From the IMG/VR virus record IMGVR_UViG_3300044646_000118, positions 1 through 31,879 of that record: DNA of 31,879 nt. The stretch is one strand, 5' to 3'. The position numbers and the translations under genes were made by a program. This document shows positions 7,733 through 15,305 of the stretch, piece after piece; position 1 is the first letter of the stretch, and every line of letters starts with the position of its first letter. Below the pieces are notes generated by a model that saw nothing but the letters and a program-made list of their open reading frames with translations, was not told where the DNA came from and did no database searches. This stretch comes from a virus.

Positions 7733-9088
7733 TTATGCTACCACGTTATAGTTTGCCATCGAATAATACACGTAGAAATTATCAGGATTTGACGAAGAAA
7801 TAGATGGAATATTATTTGCGACTGGGTTCATGTTTGCAGGCACATCTCTTGGTTGCTGTTGCTGTCCTGCAGTCACAACGACGGTTGTTTCTGGTTCAGG
7901 AGCTGGACCAAGATTTTGTGCTCTAACTAATGCAGGAGATGCAGTTGTTTGAACATTTGCTTGAACGGTCGCTGCAGCGTCAGACATTCCTGCCATAGTA
8001 TATCTGGATGCATCTAATGCACCTTCTGGAAGATTAAATCCAGCCATTGTGCCAGAAGCTTTAGTAAAGAGATCTTGTCCTAAGTTATTAAGAGGAGAAT
8101 ATAAAGCAAATCCACCCAGTAGTTTAAGTGGTAATGGTAAGAATGGTATTTTTGAAAGTGCGGTTAGACCTGCTACTGCTGTTCCAGCACCCATAACTGC
8201 TTGTCCTGCAGGAACTCCAGAAGCAATATTAGCAGCAGTTCCAGCAGTTCCTTGCACAAATGGATTTTGAAACAGATTTCCAACTGACCTAAGCATCTGT
8301 CCCATTTGAGAAGATGGAGTTGCTGCTATTCCACTTGTTGGTGCTGCAGCAGGTGGTGGTGGATTTGTTGTGCCAGGACGAACAATGTTTCTAATATTAT
8401 CTATTGTCCCCTGTGCAGCATTTTTTACAACTTGAAAAGGATATTTGAATAGTCCGTTTGCAATTGCTTGCGAGATTCTAGATGTGGTTCTAGTGATTGA
8501 TCCAACAATTCCTGCAAGACCCGTGTAGATATTTCTGAATACATTTCCGGCAAGATTAAAACCTTTACCTACTTGGTTTTTAACTCCATTTAAAGCATCA
8601 GTCGTAAACTTAACTGCAGATGCAATACCACCAATAACTTTTGGTGCTAACCATCCAGTCAATAATAAGGTAAAGAATCCCATCAAACGGGAAAGAGAAG
8701 ACTGCGCTTTGACTGCAGCTTTTTGTGCTGGCGCAACAGTTGCATTCTCAATCTTTCTTTCGACTAATGCTTCTTGACCTTCCCTGAGTTGTTGCTCTGC
8801 GACTCTTCTTTCTCTTTCTTGCTCTATCGCTTCTTTCTGTCTTTCTAGAAAGGAATTTTGTGTAACCGATGCAGAAACAGTTTGCAATGACTGACTTAGA
8901 CCAACCATTTGTCCGGTGATACGGTCAAGTCTAATATTCAAACCACCAACTAAATTTGAAACAGAAGACATTAACTGCTGTCTTTCTTGCTGTCTTTCTA
9001 TTTCAATAGCACCACTCATCTGTCTAGGAGAAACCATTCCCCTAGCACTATTGATTCCACCTAAGATGGGTGATGCCAGTTCAGCCAT
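7733..9088 (-). CDS. tail structural protein with coiled coil and hydrophobic segment
   Basis: 451 residues, not matched to a named T4 protein. Residues 28-130 are a long charged coiled coil (RQQERQQLMSSVSNLVGGL, then QKEAIEQERERRVAEQQLRE). Residues 133-160 are hydrophobic (LSRLMGFFTLLLTGWLAPKV), followed by an amphipathic helical region to about 230, a Pro/Ala linker, a second hydrophobic Gly/Ala region (about 270-340) and a Pro/Gln/Val-rich tail. The hydrophobic block resembles the one at 98-165 of the neighbouring hydrolase. Its place between gp51-like/gp26 and gp27-like corresponds to where T4 has gp28/gp29, so a tape-measure or hub-associated role is possible but unproven. Confidence 0.75.
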   Translation of the reverse strand: MAELASPILGGINSARGMVSPRQMSGAIEIERQQERQQLMSSVSNLVGGLNIRLDRITGQMVGLSQSLQTVSASVTQNSFLERQKEAIEQERERRVAEQQLREGQEALVERKIENATVAPAQKAAVKAQSSLSRLMGFFTLLLTGWLAPKVIGGIASAVKFTTDALNGVKNQVGKGFNLAGNVFRNIYTGLAGIVGSITRTTSRISQAIANGLFKYPFQVVKNAAQGTIDNIRNIVRPGTTNPPPPAAAPTSGIAATPSSQMGQMLRSVGNLFQNPFVQGTAGTAANIASGVPAGQAVMGAGTAVAGLTALSKIPFLPLPLKLLGGFALYSPLNNLGQDLFTKASGTMAGFNLPEGALDASRYTMAGMSDAAATVQANVQTTASPALVRAQNLGPAPEPETTVVVTAGQQQQPRDVPANMNPVANNIPSISSSNPDNFYVYYSMANYNVVA

Positions 9089-9254
9089 TTACTTTGTTTT
9101 TAAGATTTTCTTCTTCTATGAAATTATGGAGAAGAGAAACATAAACTTCTCTTTCCCAAGGTATCATATTTTCAAGTTCTGTCAATGAGTATTTATGATG
9201 CTGAATCAAGGCAAAGTTGGTTTTGAAGTATGACTCAAGACTTTCATGAGCCAT
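9081..9254 (-). CDS. small gp51-like baseplate hub assembly protein (tentative)
   Basis: 57 residues, MAHESLESYFKTNFALIQ at the start and IPWEREVYVSLLHNFIEEEN in the middle: an amphipathic, acidic all-helical protein. It starts 2 bases after the gp26 stop and overlaps the start of the next gene by 8 bases, so it is translationally embedded in the operon. T4 gp51 is an assembly catalyst encoded beside gp26 in the hub cluster, and T4-like cyanophages carry a short protein of this type at the same place. The identity is from memory of gene order and the WER-x-Y motif and not from a search; an alternative is a tail-assembly chaperone. Confidence 0.7.
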   Translation of the reverse strand: MAHESLESYFKTNFALIQHHKYSLTELENMIPWEREVYVSLLHNFIEEENLKNKVNG

Positions 9255-9256
9255 AC

Positions 9257-9979
9257 TTACCCGAAAAAAGCCGTTAAACCCTCCAAGACAACATCACTCT
9301 CTACACCAGTGTTTGGATTCTTAACCGTAAGTGTGTGAGAAAGTTTTGGCATTGTTTCAAAGAACTTTTCAATTTCTTTGAATTGCTTTGAACTCAGTCC
9401 TTCTAAAAATTCTAGAAGTTCTTTTTTAGAGTAGTCGGAGGCACTCCAAGATTCTTCTTCATTATAAATCTGCTCTACGCAAGTTGAAATAAGATCAAAT
9501 GTTTCATCTACAGTTACAGAACTACCATCTACGCTAAAGTTACTCTTAATGAACTCAGTCATTGAAGGATACTTCATTCTCAAACTTAGATTATCATCTA
9601 GTTTAATATCTTTGGTGTGTTCTGAACTGATTTGAACTTTGATTTCATCCAGAGTAATCAAAGTTGGAACTTGAGTCATTCCGTCATCAGGACAAGTAAT
9701 TAAGACTTCAATATCTTCTCCAACAGACTTTCCGCGAATGTTCAAGAAAAGATATTCAATATCAAAAGTAGAAAGTTCATCTACTTTGATACCTTTGGTT
9801 AAAATACAGTTCGTAATTACGTCCTTAACCGCTCTTGCAATTTGCTTTGGATCCTCACTCTCCATTGCAATAATGAGAATCTTTTCTTCTTTGACTAGAA
9901 AAGGACGATACTTAACTTTCTTTTTATTTGAAGGCAACTCAAGTTCATAAGTTGGAGTCGCAATTGTTGGTAAAGGCAT
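9257..9979 (-). CDS. gp26: baseplate hub protein gp26
   Basis: 240 residues, close to the size of T4 gp26 (208) and the usual cyanophage form. The N-terminus MPLPTIATPTYELELPS, then KKVKYRPFLVKEEKILIIA, then DIEYLFLNIRGKSVGEDIEV are the conserved core of the T4 gp26 base-plate family. The C-terminal half is acidic and helical. In T4, gp26 takes part in building the hub around gp5-gp27-gp29. An AGGA Shine-Dalgarno precedes the ATG and a CTAAATA late box lies at 10006-10012, so it is probably the first gene of a sub-transcript as well as part of the longer hub operon. Confidence 0.85.
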   Translation of the reverse strand: MPLPTIATPTYELELPSNKKKVKYRPFLVKEEKILIIAMESEDPKQIARAVKDVITNCILTKGIKVDELSTFDIEYLFLNIRGKSVGEDIEVLITCPDDGMTQVPTLITLDEIKVQISSEHTKDIKLDDNLSLRMKYPSMTEFIKSNFSVDGSSVTVDETFDLISTCVEQIYNEEESWSASDYSKKELLEFLEGLSSKQFKEIEKFFETMPKLSHTLTVKNPNTGVESDVVLEGLTAFFG

Positions 9980-10005
9980 AATATCCTATAAAGTTCAGTT
10001 ATTTT

Positions 10006-10012
10006 TATTTAG
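10006..10012 (-). promoter_or_regulatory. late-type promoter box CTAAATA upstream of gp26
   Basis: CTAAATA on the minus strand in the 36-base gap between the gp54-like and gp26 genes, followed by an AT-rich leader and an AGGA Shine-Dalgarno. It is consistent with T4-late-type transcription of the hub genes. Confidence 0.55.
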
Positions 10013-10015
10013 AGG

Positions 10016-10855
10016 TTATTGCTGAGGTCCAGACATACCAACAGAGTTCCACTGGTTTACCGGAACAATACCACTTGCATTATTTGCTTCGGTGACAGTA
10101 TTATATTGATTTGCATCATAAGCACCAACTCCACCACCATAAAAACCAGGTGATACTGGGCGGAAAGATGGTCTGGTTACATTTCCAGTATCATTAGAAT
10201 TTAAGAAGCTTGTCTTCTGACCAGAAACTTTGTTATTATCCGATCCAACATAAACACTATAACTGGTTGTCTTACCACAAACATACCTATCAAAGTTAAA
10301 AGATGCGGTAACTTTTAAAATATCCGAGTTTGCATATGAAACTGGAACGGAGTTCATTGCAATGGGAAACATACCATAAAAAGTGTATTCAATTTGTTGA
10401 TTATAATTTCTATCAAATTTAATAATACGAGTTGCATCAGTTTTGTATTCTTGAGGATATCTCATTCTGAAAAAATATCCATCTCTTGCTGGAGATACAC
10501 CAGAACCAAAAGAAATAAACTCAATCCAATGCTCTACAAACTTCAGTGCTTTATAAGATGCATCAACATAAAACTCAAGATCAATTTGAGTAAACAAACG
10601 AGTATGAGCAAACTTCTCAACCACACCCATGTAGTTTCCTGCAATATCTGCTGTTCCAAAAGAACTTCCTGGTAGAACTGCAGAACTACAGAGCAATCCC
10701 ATACTTTCCCCAATGAAGTTGGCATCTAGACCTCTATATGCTAGGTGACCTCTTAATGGAGCAGATAAACCAGCAAAGACTACTTCATAATGAGAAGTTT
10801 GTGCTAGGTTAGTTATCAGAGGTTTGATATCTGATATCCTTCTGGGAGTAGGCAC
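10016..10855 (-). CDS. gp54: gp54-like baseplate/tail-tube initiator
   Basis: 279 residues with a GTG start. The core LCSSAVLPGSSFGTADIAG, then KFAHTRLFTQIDLEFYVD and YKALKFVEHWIEFI, is the tail-tube (gp19/gp54) fold pattern: a PG-S-x-T loop, a K-x-A-x(2)-R strand, and an FYVD strand followed by a helix with a W. The size fits gp54 (320 in T4) better than gp19 (163). In T4, gp54 binds gp48 on the baseplate and starts tube polymerisation; gp48 is encoded divergently only 0.9 kb away. The last 60 residues are Gly/Asn/Pro-rich. gp19 itself is the main alternative. Confidence 0.7.
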   Translation of the reverse strand: MPTPRRISDIKPLITNLAQTSHYEVVFAGLSAPLRGHLAYRGLDANFIGESMGLLCSSAVLPGSSFGTADIAGNYMGVVEKFAHTRLFTQIDLEFYVDASYKALKFVEHWIEFISFGSGVSPARDGYFFRMRYPQEYKTDATRIIKFDRNYNQQIEYTFYGMFPIAMNSVPVSYANSDILKVTASFNFDRYVCGKTTSYSVYVGSDNNKVSGQKTSFLNSNDTGNVTRPSFRPVSPGFYGGGVGAYDANQYNTVTEANNASGIVPVNQWNSVGMSGPQQ

Positions 10856-10856
10856 T

Positions 10857-10863
10857 CTAAATA
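10857..10863 (+). promoter_or_regulatory. late-type promoter box CTAAATA, plus strand
   Basis: CTAAATA on the plus strand, 30 bases before the gp4 start at 10893. It lies just outside the start of the minus-strand gp54-like gene, so the two divergent leaders overlap. Confidence 0.6.
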
Positions 10864-10885
10864 TCTTATATGGAATTGTTATAGT

Positions 10886-10892
10886 TATTTAG
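10886..10892 (-). promoter_or_regulatory. late-type promoter box CTAAATA, minus strand
   Basis: CTAAATA on the minus strand, 31 bases upstream of the gp54-like GTG start, ending at the base before the gp4 ATG. With 10857-10863 it forms a symmetric divergent pair at the point where coding strand switches. Confidence 0.6.
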
Positions 10893-11330
10893 ATGTCGTA
10901 TAGGGGAAAATATAAACCGTCTTATCCGAACAAATATAAGGGAGATCCCACAAACATTGTCTATCGCTCTTTGTGGGAAAGAAAATTTATGGTTTATTGT
11001 GACACTAATACAAACATTTTAGAATGGGGTTCTGAAGAAATGTTTATTTGGTATCGTTCCCCTATCGACTCAAAACCTCATAGATATTTCCCAGACTTCT
11101 ATATCAAAGTTAAAGAAAGCACCGGTCATATTAAAAAGTATCTGATTGAAATTAAACCACATAAACAGACTGCGCCTCCACCAAAACCTCAAAGGCAAAC
11201 TAAAAAATATCTTTATGAGGCATATGAGTATGCTAAAAATCAGGCAAAGTGGGAAGCAGCAAAAGAATGGTGCGCTGATCGTGGATATGAGTTCAAAGTT
11301 CTCACAGAAAACGAACTTGGTATCAAGTAA
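10893..11330 (+). CDS. gp4: head completion nuclease gp4 (PD-(D/E)XK type)
   Basis: 145 residues, matching T4 gp4 (formerly 50/65; 150 residues). The TnsA-like PD-(D/E)XK core is visible: E29 in SLWERKFM, D68 in RYFPDFY, and E86-I-K88 in YLIEIKP. The C-terminal helix is charged (YLYEAYEYAKNQAKWEAAKEWC) and ends near a GYEFKVLTE strand. In T4, gp4 is needed to finish DNA-filled heads before tail joining. It is the first gene of the short plus-strand virion cluster, behind a late-type box; its stop overlaps the next start (TAATG). Confidence 0.85.
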   Translation: MSYRGKYKPSYPNKYKGDPTNIVYRSLWERKFMVYCDTNTNILEWGSEEMFIWYRSPIDSKPHRYFPDFYIKVKESTGHIKKYLIEIKPHKQTAPPPKPQRQTKKYLYEAYEYAKNQAKWEAAKEWCADRGYEFKVLTENELGIK

Positions 11331-11737
11331 TGCCTAGAAAAAGTCTCAAAGAAAGACAGCAAAAAAAAGTTACAGATACTGATCGTAACCGTAACCGAGT
11401 TCGTCCTGTTCTTGATGGCATTATTGGAAATGAAGATCCAGACGACTTGATGCTTGAGTTACTTGAAGTCATTCAAGAGTCTCCTAAAGTTCCAACTCCT
11501 GGTAAGTTTTATATTTTTGTTTATCGCCCTAAAACTCCAAATATTCAATACGATCAAAATCCCTTTGTTGCCGTGACAGATGTTTTTCAATGGGGATTTC
11601 GTGGCATTAACTTTCACTGGGGAGAAACAAGACAATATACGTGGGATGAGATACCTGGAAAAATATACGAAGTCTTCCCATCCGAAGTCAAAGACTTGCA
11701 AGAGATACCATTTCAAAATATTAGACTAAATAGTTAA
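11330..11737 (+). CDS. conserved phage protein of unknown function, 135 aa
   Basis: The N-terminal 28 residues are very basic (MPRKSLKERQQKKVTDTDRN). An acidic helical segment follows (GNEDPDDLMLELLEVIQ), then a beta-rich C-terminal domain with PGKFYIFVYRPKTPNIQYDQ and GFRGINFHWGETRQYTWDEI. There is no membrane segment. It lies between gp4 and gp48 with a TAATG start, so it is probably made with virion genes. The C-terminal part has the look of a small beta-barrel. I cannot assign a function; a DNA-binding or head/neck role would fit the basic N-terminus but is a guess. Confidence 0.8.
   Translation: MPRKSLKERQQKKVTDTDRNRNRVRPVLDGIIGNEDPDDLMLELLEVIQESPKVPTPGKFYIFVYRPKTPNIQYDQNPFVAVTDVFQWGFRGINFHWGETRQYTWDEIPGKIYEVFPSEVKDLQEIPFQNIRLNS
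11726..11732 (+). promoter_or_regulatory. late-type promoter box CTAAATA before gp48
   Basis: CTAAATA on the plus strand, overlapping the last codons of the preceding gene and followed 9 bases later by AAGGAT, a Shine-Dalgarno 5 bases from the gp48 ATG. Confidence 0.6.
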
Positions 11738-11746
11738 AAAAGGATA

Positions 11747-12763
11747 ATGCTGGATCCATCCATAGGGTTTAACTCTGCAGTTAATGGTTTTGTTTCAAAC
11801 ACTCAAAACTCTAGCAATGATGGCACACCCAAAGCTAAGAGTTATAGGTATCCGCTGCGTAGAATTGAAAGCAAGAGCGACTATCTGGAAATAAGAATTG
11901 TAAAGTATGAAGCACCAAAATTTGTACCTGGAAATTTAGAAACTAAAACAGTAAATAATCAAACTACCATAAATGAAGAGACTGTTTCTTTGGCATCAAT
12001 CCCAACAGGAACGGAAGCAAATAGAAATACAAAACCTTTAAAATACATTTACTTACCAATTCCACAAAACTTATCAGATGCAAACTCAATAACTTGGGGA
12101 GATGATACATTAAATCCTTTAGAAGCTTTTGGTTTAAAAGCAGGAACGAGTCTTGTTGGAAACCCTCTTGGTGCAGCAGCAGCTGCTGGAACTTTTTTCA
12201 AAAAATTTGGATCAGAGGTGCAAGGATTAACAGAAGCAAATAAAGATTTGATTGCATCAGCAGTCGGTGGAGCATTAGTTAATGCTGTTGGTGGAAGTGT
12301 TAGTTACCAAAGCATTCTCGCAAGAGCCTCTGGACAAATTTTAAATCCAAACCTAGAACTTCTCTTTCAAGGTGTAAATCTTAGAAGTTTTCCATTTGTA
12401 TTTGATTTTGCCCCGAGAGATGAAAGAGAAGCAAGAGAAGTTAAAGAAATAATTAGAGCATTTAAAATTCATATGACTCCCAAATCAACATCAACTGGCA
12501 GTCTTGGAAAAGTTTTTATCAAATCTCCAGATGTATTTTTAGTTGCCTATAAAAGTGGTAATAAAACGCATCCATTCTTGAATAAGTTTAAACCAATGGC
12601 TTTGACTGATATGCAACTTTCTTACACTGGTTCTGGAACTTATTCAACTTATCAAGATGGGACACCAGTTCATATGCAAATGACCTTGACATTCAAAGAA
12701 CTCAATCCAATTTACTCCGAAGATTATGAAACCGAAGAAGGAAAAACAGGAGTAGGTTACTAA
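11747..12763 (+). CDS. gp48: baseplate tail-tube cap gp48
   Basis: 338 residues (T4 gp48 is 364). Features I associate with gp48 in cyanophages are the N-terminal RYPLRRIESKSDYLEIRIVKY, the IYLPIPQNLSDANSITWGDD segment, a Gly/Ala-rich helix around 145-165, and FDFAPRDEREAREVKEIIRA followed by a C-terminal beta region (MALTDMQLSYTGSGTYSTYQ). T4 gp48 caps the baseplate hub and with gp54 forms the platform for tube growth. It is preceded by a late-type box and an AAGGAT Shine-Dalgarno. gp53 follows after one base. Confidence 0.8.
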   Translation: MLDPSIGFNSAVNGFVSNTQNSSNDGTPKAKSYRYPLRRIESKSDYLEIRIVKYEAPKFVPGNLETKTVNNQTTINEETVSLASIPTGTEANRNTKPLKYIYLPIPQNLSDANSITWGDDTLNPLEAFGLKAGTSLVGNPLGAAAAAGTFFKKFGSEVQGLTEANKDLIASAVGGALVNAVGGSVSYQSILARASGQILNPNLELLFQGVNLRSFPFVFDFAPRDEREAREVKEIIRAFKIHMTPKSTSTGSLGKVFIKSPDVFLVAYKSGNKTHPFLNKFKPMALTDMQLSYTGSGTYSTYQDGTPVHMQMTLTFKELNPIYSEDYETEEGKTGVGY

Positions 12764-12764
12764 A

Positions 12765-13412
12765 ATGTCTTATTTCAGAGAACTTCCAGAAATTCAATAC
12801 CAGTCACCCATTGAAGATAGAAATTCTTCTCTTGACTATGTGACTGCAAAAAACTTATTCAGAAGAGTCAAACTTCGTGATGACTTACAGAACGTTTTTA
12901 CTCTCTTCAATAAGTATGAAATCAGAGAAGGAGAAAGACCAGACACAGTTGCAGAAAAAATTTATGGTGCTCCAGACTATGATTGGGTCGTTCTTTTATC
13001 TGCAAATATTACCAGCGTAAGAGATCAGTGGCCATTATCAGATAAAGACTTATATCTTTATGCTGAAAATAAGTATGGAACTATTTTAAATGATGTTAAG
13101 TTCTACGAAACAACTGAAGTCAGAGACTCAAAAAACAGACTTATTCTTCCTGCTGGTAAAGTGGTGGATAAAACATTTACAATACCAAATCCAAATAATC
13201 CATACACAACGTTAAATCCAGTTGTTGGAATTTCTAACTTTCAATATGAAGTTAGAAAGAATGAGAAAAAACGTTCAATATATGTTCTAAAACCAGGATA
13301 CCTACAACAATATGTAAATGACTTTAAGGATATTATGTATTATCCAAAGTCTTCTCAGTATGTCAACAACCGACTTATAAAAACAGAAAATACAAGAAAT
13401 ACTTCACCATAA
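12765..13412 (+). CDS. gp53: baseplate wedge protein gp53
   Basis: 215 residues (T4 gp53 is 196). The block YEIREGERPDTVAEKIYG, then DYDWVVLLSANI, then DQWPLSDKDLYLYAENKYG is the LysM-like core conserved in gp53 baseplate wedge proteins. T4 gp53 completes the wedge and joins six wedges around the hub. It starts one base after the gp48 stop. Its last 9 bases overlap the 3' end of the convergent minus-strand gene, with no terminator hairpin between, so the two converging transcripts should overlap. Confidence 0.9.
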   Translation: MSYFRELPEIQYQSPIEDRNSSLDYVTAKNLFRRVKLRDDLQNVFTLFNKYEIREGERPDTVAEKIYGAPDYDWVVLLSANITSVRDQWPLSDKDLYLYAENKYGTILNDVKFYETTEVRDSKNRLILPAGKVVDKTFTIPNPNNPYTTLNPVVGISNFQYEVRKNEKKRSIYVLKPGYLQQYVNDFKDIMYYPKSSQYVNNRLIKTENTRNTSP

Positions 13413-13991
13413 GAGTTCCAAACTCTTATCAAACATCATCACATAACGGTGCTTACGGGAGCGGTCTTTCCATTCTCCTTCAGCACCTTTTATTTTACCT
13501 CTTGAATGTTTGGTGCCGTCTGAATAGTAGAAGTCTTTCTTAGGGTCTGTAAGACCGCAATATTTAAAGTTGCAAGCACGATAAATTGTACCATCGTGAA
13601 AATCAGAATCCGCGTAAGATATGATTGCTGATACCTTTGTGTCTTTGCGAAACTGTCTAATCGCTTTTGCAACGAACCAAGAAGTAATGTTGTACTCCTG
13701 TGACTGTGTATCGGGGTGGATGCAAAGTCTTGAGAGTTCGAAGAGTCCTTGTTGTTCATTTCTTCCAAGTCCAAATGCTCCTTGCGCGACTTCTGGAACT
13801 GGGAGTCCAGTAAAGATAATAATTCCCTGTATTCCACCTATATTTAACGGACAAAAATCATTTTTCTTGAAAAGACCATAATTGTATCCTGACTTGAACC
13901 CTTTTGAAAAGTCCTTAAGATAATGAAACCGCAGAAGTAACTCTGCGGCTTCGGACTTACTTACACGTTCAATGTAGTAATCAGACTTCAC
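13404..13991 (-). CDS. Mom-like GNAT-fold protein (possible DNA modification enzyme)
   Basis: 195 residues with a GTG start overlapping the gp32 stop (GTGA). Beta-strand GIQGIIIFTGLPVPEV, then LFELSRLCIHPD, a helix FVAKAIRQF, then the block AIISYADSDFHDGTIYRACN and FKYCG are characteristic of GNAT-fold proteins and most like the Mom family of phage adenine-modification enzymes (a YAD-x(4)-H-x-G-x-IY pattern). The C-terminus is basic (HSRGKIKGAEGEWKDRSRKH). Mom of phage Mu adds a carbamoylmethyl-type group to adenine and blocks restriction. Assignment to the Mom-like superfamily is moderate; an acetyltransferase of other function is the alternative. It is co-transcribed with gp32. Confidence 0.75.
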   Translation of the reverse strand: MKSDYYIERVSKSEAAELLLRFHYLKDFSKGFKSGYNYGLFKKNDFCPLNIGGIQGIIIFTGLPVPEVAQGAFGLGRNEQQGLFELSRLCIHPDTQSQEYNITSWFVAKAIRQFRKDTKVSAIISYADSDFHDGTIYRACNFKYCGLTDPKKDFYYSDGTKHSRGKIKGAEGEWKDRSRKHRYVMMFDKSLELLW

Positions 13992-14911
13992 TCTTCGGCA
14001 AGACGGGCAAAGTAGGACAGGGCATCATCATCCTCATCTTCCTCAACCGCAGCAGCACGACGAGTGGGTTGAAGATTGCTAAGTTCGGAACGAAGGTCTT
14101 CGGTCAGTTCACGGGTCGAACCACGGGTGTTGTCCTCATCAAGGTCTTCAGGATCCTGATAACGAGGAGTGCCTTTGGAACCCAGCACATACTCAAGACG
14201 CTTCTTCAGTTCATCATAGGTCTTGAACTGGTCAGCAGCAACGAGTTCGGCAAGGGAATACTGCTTCTTCCACACTGCTTCCATTGCGTCATCATCGTCC
14301 AGCAGAGGGGCAGCAGCGGCAAACTCACTAGAGTCATAGTTACGATAACCAGCAACATTCTTTGCCTTCAGTTTGAAATTGGCACCTTGCCAGAAGTCAA
14401 ACGGATCAATCGCCTCTTCATCCTCAAACTCAGGTTGCATCGCTGCAGTCAGTTTGTCAAAGATCTTCTTACCATACTTAAACAGGAAGACTTTACCTTC
14501 GTTAGCAGGGTTGGCAGGATCCTTCACAACATAGATGTTGCTCACATAAGTCAGTTTACGCTTCTGCTTACGTGCCAGTTCCTTACCAGCATCGGTGCCG
14601 TTGTTCCAGAGTTCGGAGTTCAGTTCCGATACAGGATCCTTCTGACCCAGAGTAGTCAGAGAGTTCTCAATATACCAACCACCAGGACCTTGGAATGCGT
14701 GACTGTAGAGTTTCACGAACGGAAGGTCCTCACCGTTCGGAGCAGGAAGGAAACGGATCACGGCATAACCATTGCCGCTCTTATCTACATCCAGTTTCCA
14801 TACGCGGTCGTCACTAGAACCGCTACCAGTATTCATTTTTTCAACTTCTTTGACCAGTTTGGCGGTCAAAGAACCAAGTTTAGACTGCTTTTTAAGGTCA
14901 GCAAAAGACAT
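13988..14911 (-). CDS. gp32: single-stranded DNA-binding protein gp32
   Basis: 307 residues (T4: 301). It has a basic N-terminal arm (LKKQSKLGSLTAKL) of the type used for cooperative binding, an OB core (VIRFLPAPNGEDLPFVKLYSHAFQ, YVSNIYVVKDP, KVFLFKYGKKIFDKL, FDFWQGANFKLKA) and an acidic C-terminal tail (VEEDEDDDALSYFARLAEE) that in T4 contacts gp59 and other replication proteins. The T4 zinc site (one His, three Cys) is not conserved: there is no cysteine in the whole protein. A strong promoter (14955-14983) and a GAGG Shine-Dalgarno precede it, fitting the large amounts needed. gp59 is encoded nearby. Confidence 0.93.
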   Translation of the reverse strand: MSFADLKKQSKLGSLTAKLVKEVEKMNTGSGSSDDRVWKLDVDKSGNGYAVIRFLPAPNGEDLPFVKLYSHAFQGPGGWYIENSLTTLGQKDPVSELNSELWNNGTDAGKELARKQKRKLTYVSNIYVVKDPANPANEGKVFLFKYGKKIFDKLTAAMQPEFEDEEAIDPFDFWQGANFKLKAKNVAGYRNYDSSEFAAAAPLLDDDDAMEAVWKKQYSLAELVAADQFKTYDELKKRLEYVLGSKGTPRYQDPEDLDEDNTRGSTRELTEDLRSELSNLQPTRRAAAVEEDEDDDALSYFARLAEE

Positions 14912-14954
14912 TTGGATACCTCGGATAGTTTGGATTCGGGGGATTTACTTAGAT

Positions 14955-14983
14955 ATTATAGCAAAGATGCTCTCAACGGTCAA
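14955..14983 (-). promoter_or_regulatory. sigma-70 promoter for gp32, TTGACC-17-TATAAT
   Basis: On the minus strand TTGACC is at 14983-14978 and TATAAT at 14960-14955, with 17 bases between; TG one base before the -10 also gives an extended -10. The -35 box overlaps the end of the DUF1825-type gene. It gives gp32 its own host-polymerase promoter inside the replication operon. Confidence 0.8.
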
Positions 14984-15305
14984 CGTATTTCTTGAGAGAT
15001 TCGATTGTCTTGTCCATACTGCTGAACAGGATGCTCATATCAGTCTCTGGTGGGAAACCCATCAGTGCCACTGACTTACGAAGGTTCTCTTTCATCTCAA
15101 CCGCTTCTGGGTCATCTGAAAGAGATAGACGTGTATACATTACACGCTGTTTTTCAAGGAGCAACTGTAGTTTTTCAATGTGTTCCAGTTTTGTTTCACG
15201 GGACATTCCACCAAAAGTGAGAATACTTCCGTATATCTCCTCTTGCAACTTATTGATTTCTTTCAGTTCGTCTTGAATAATATCGGAGTCAAAAAAGTTA
15301 CTCAT
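14973..15305 (-). CDS. DUF1825 family protein
   Basis: 110 residues. The opening MSNFFDSDIIQDELKEIN and the helical pattern with YTRLSLSDDPEAVEMKENL and SVALMGFPP resemble DUF1825, a small all-helical family common in cyanobacteria (typically MxFFDSEIVQ near the N-terminus) and in their phages. The function of the family is unknown. It is inserted between gp59 and gp32, two genes adjacent in T4 whose products interact. The start overlaps the gp59 stop by 8 bases. It may have been acquired from a host. Confidence 0.8.
   Translation of the reverse strand: MSNFFDSDIIQDELKEINKLQEEIYGSILTFGGMSRETKLEHIEKLQLLLEKQRVMYTRLSLSDDPEAVEMKENLRKSVALMGFPPETDMSILFSSMDKTIESLKKYVDR

Noticed and set aside
14069-14995. 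Plus-strand open frame of 308 codons opposite gp32
   Set aside because: gp32 is unmistakable on the other strand; the antisense frame is open because of codon bias and shows no family pattern.
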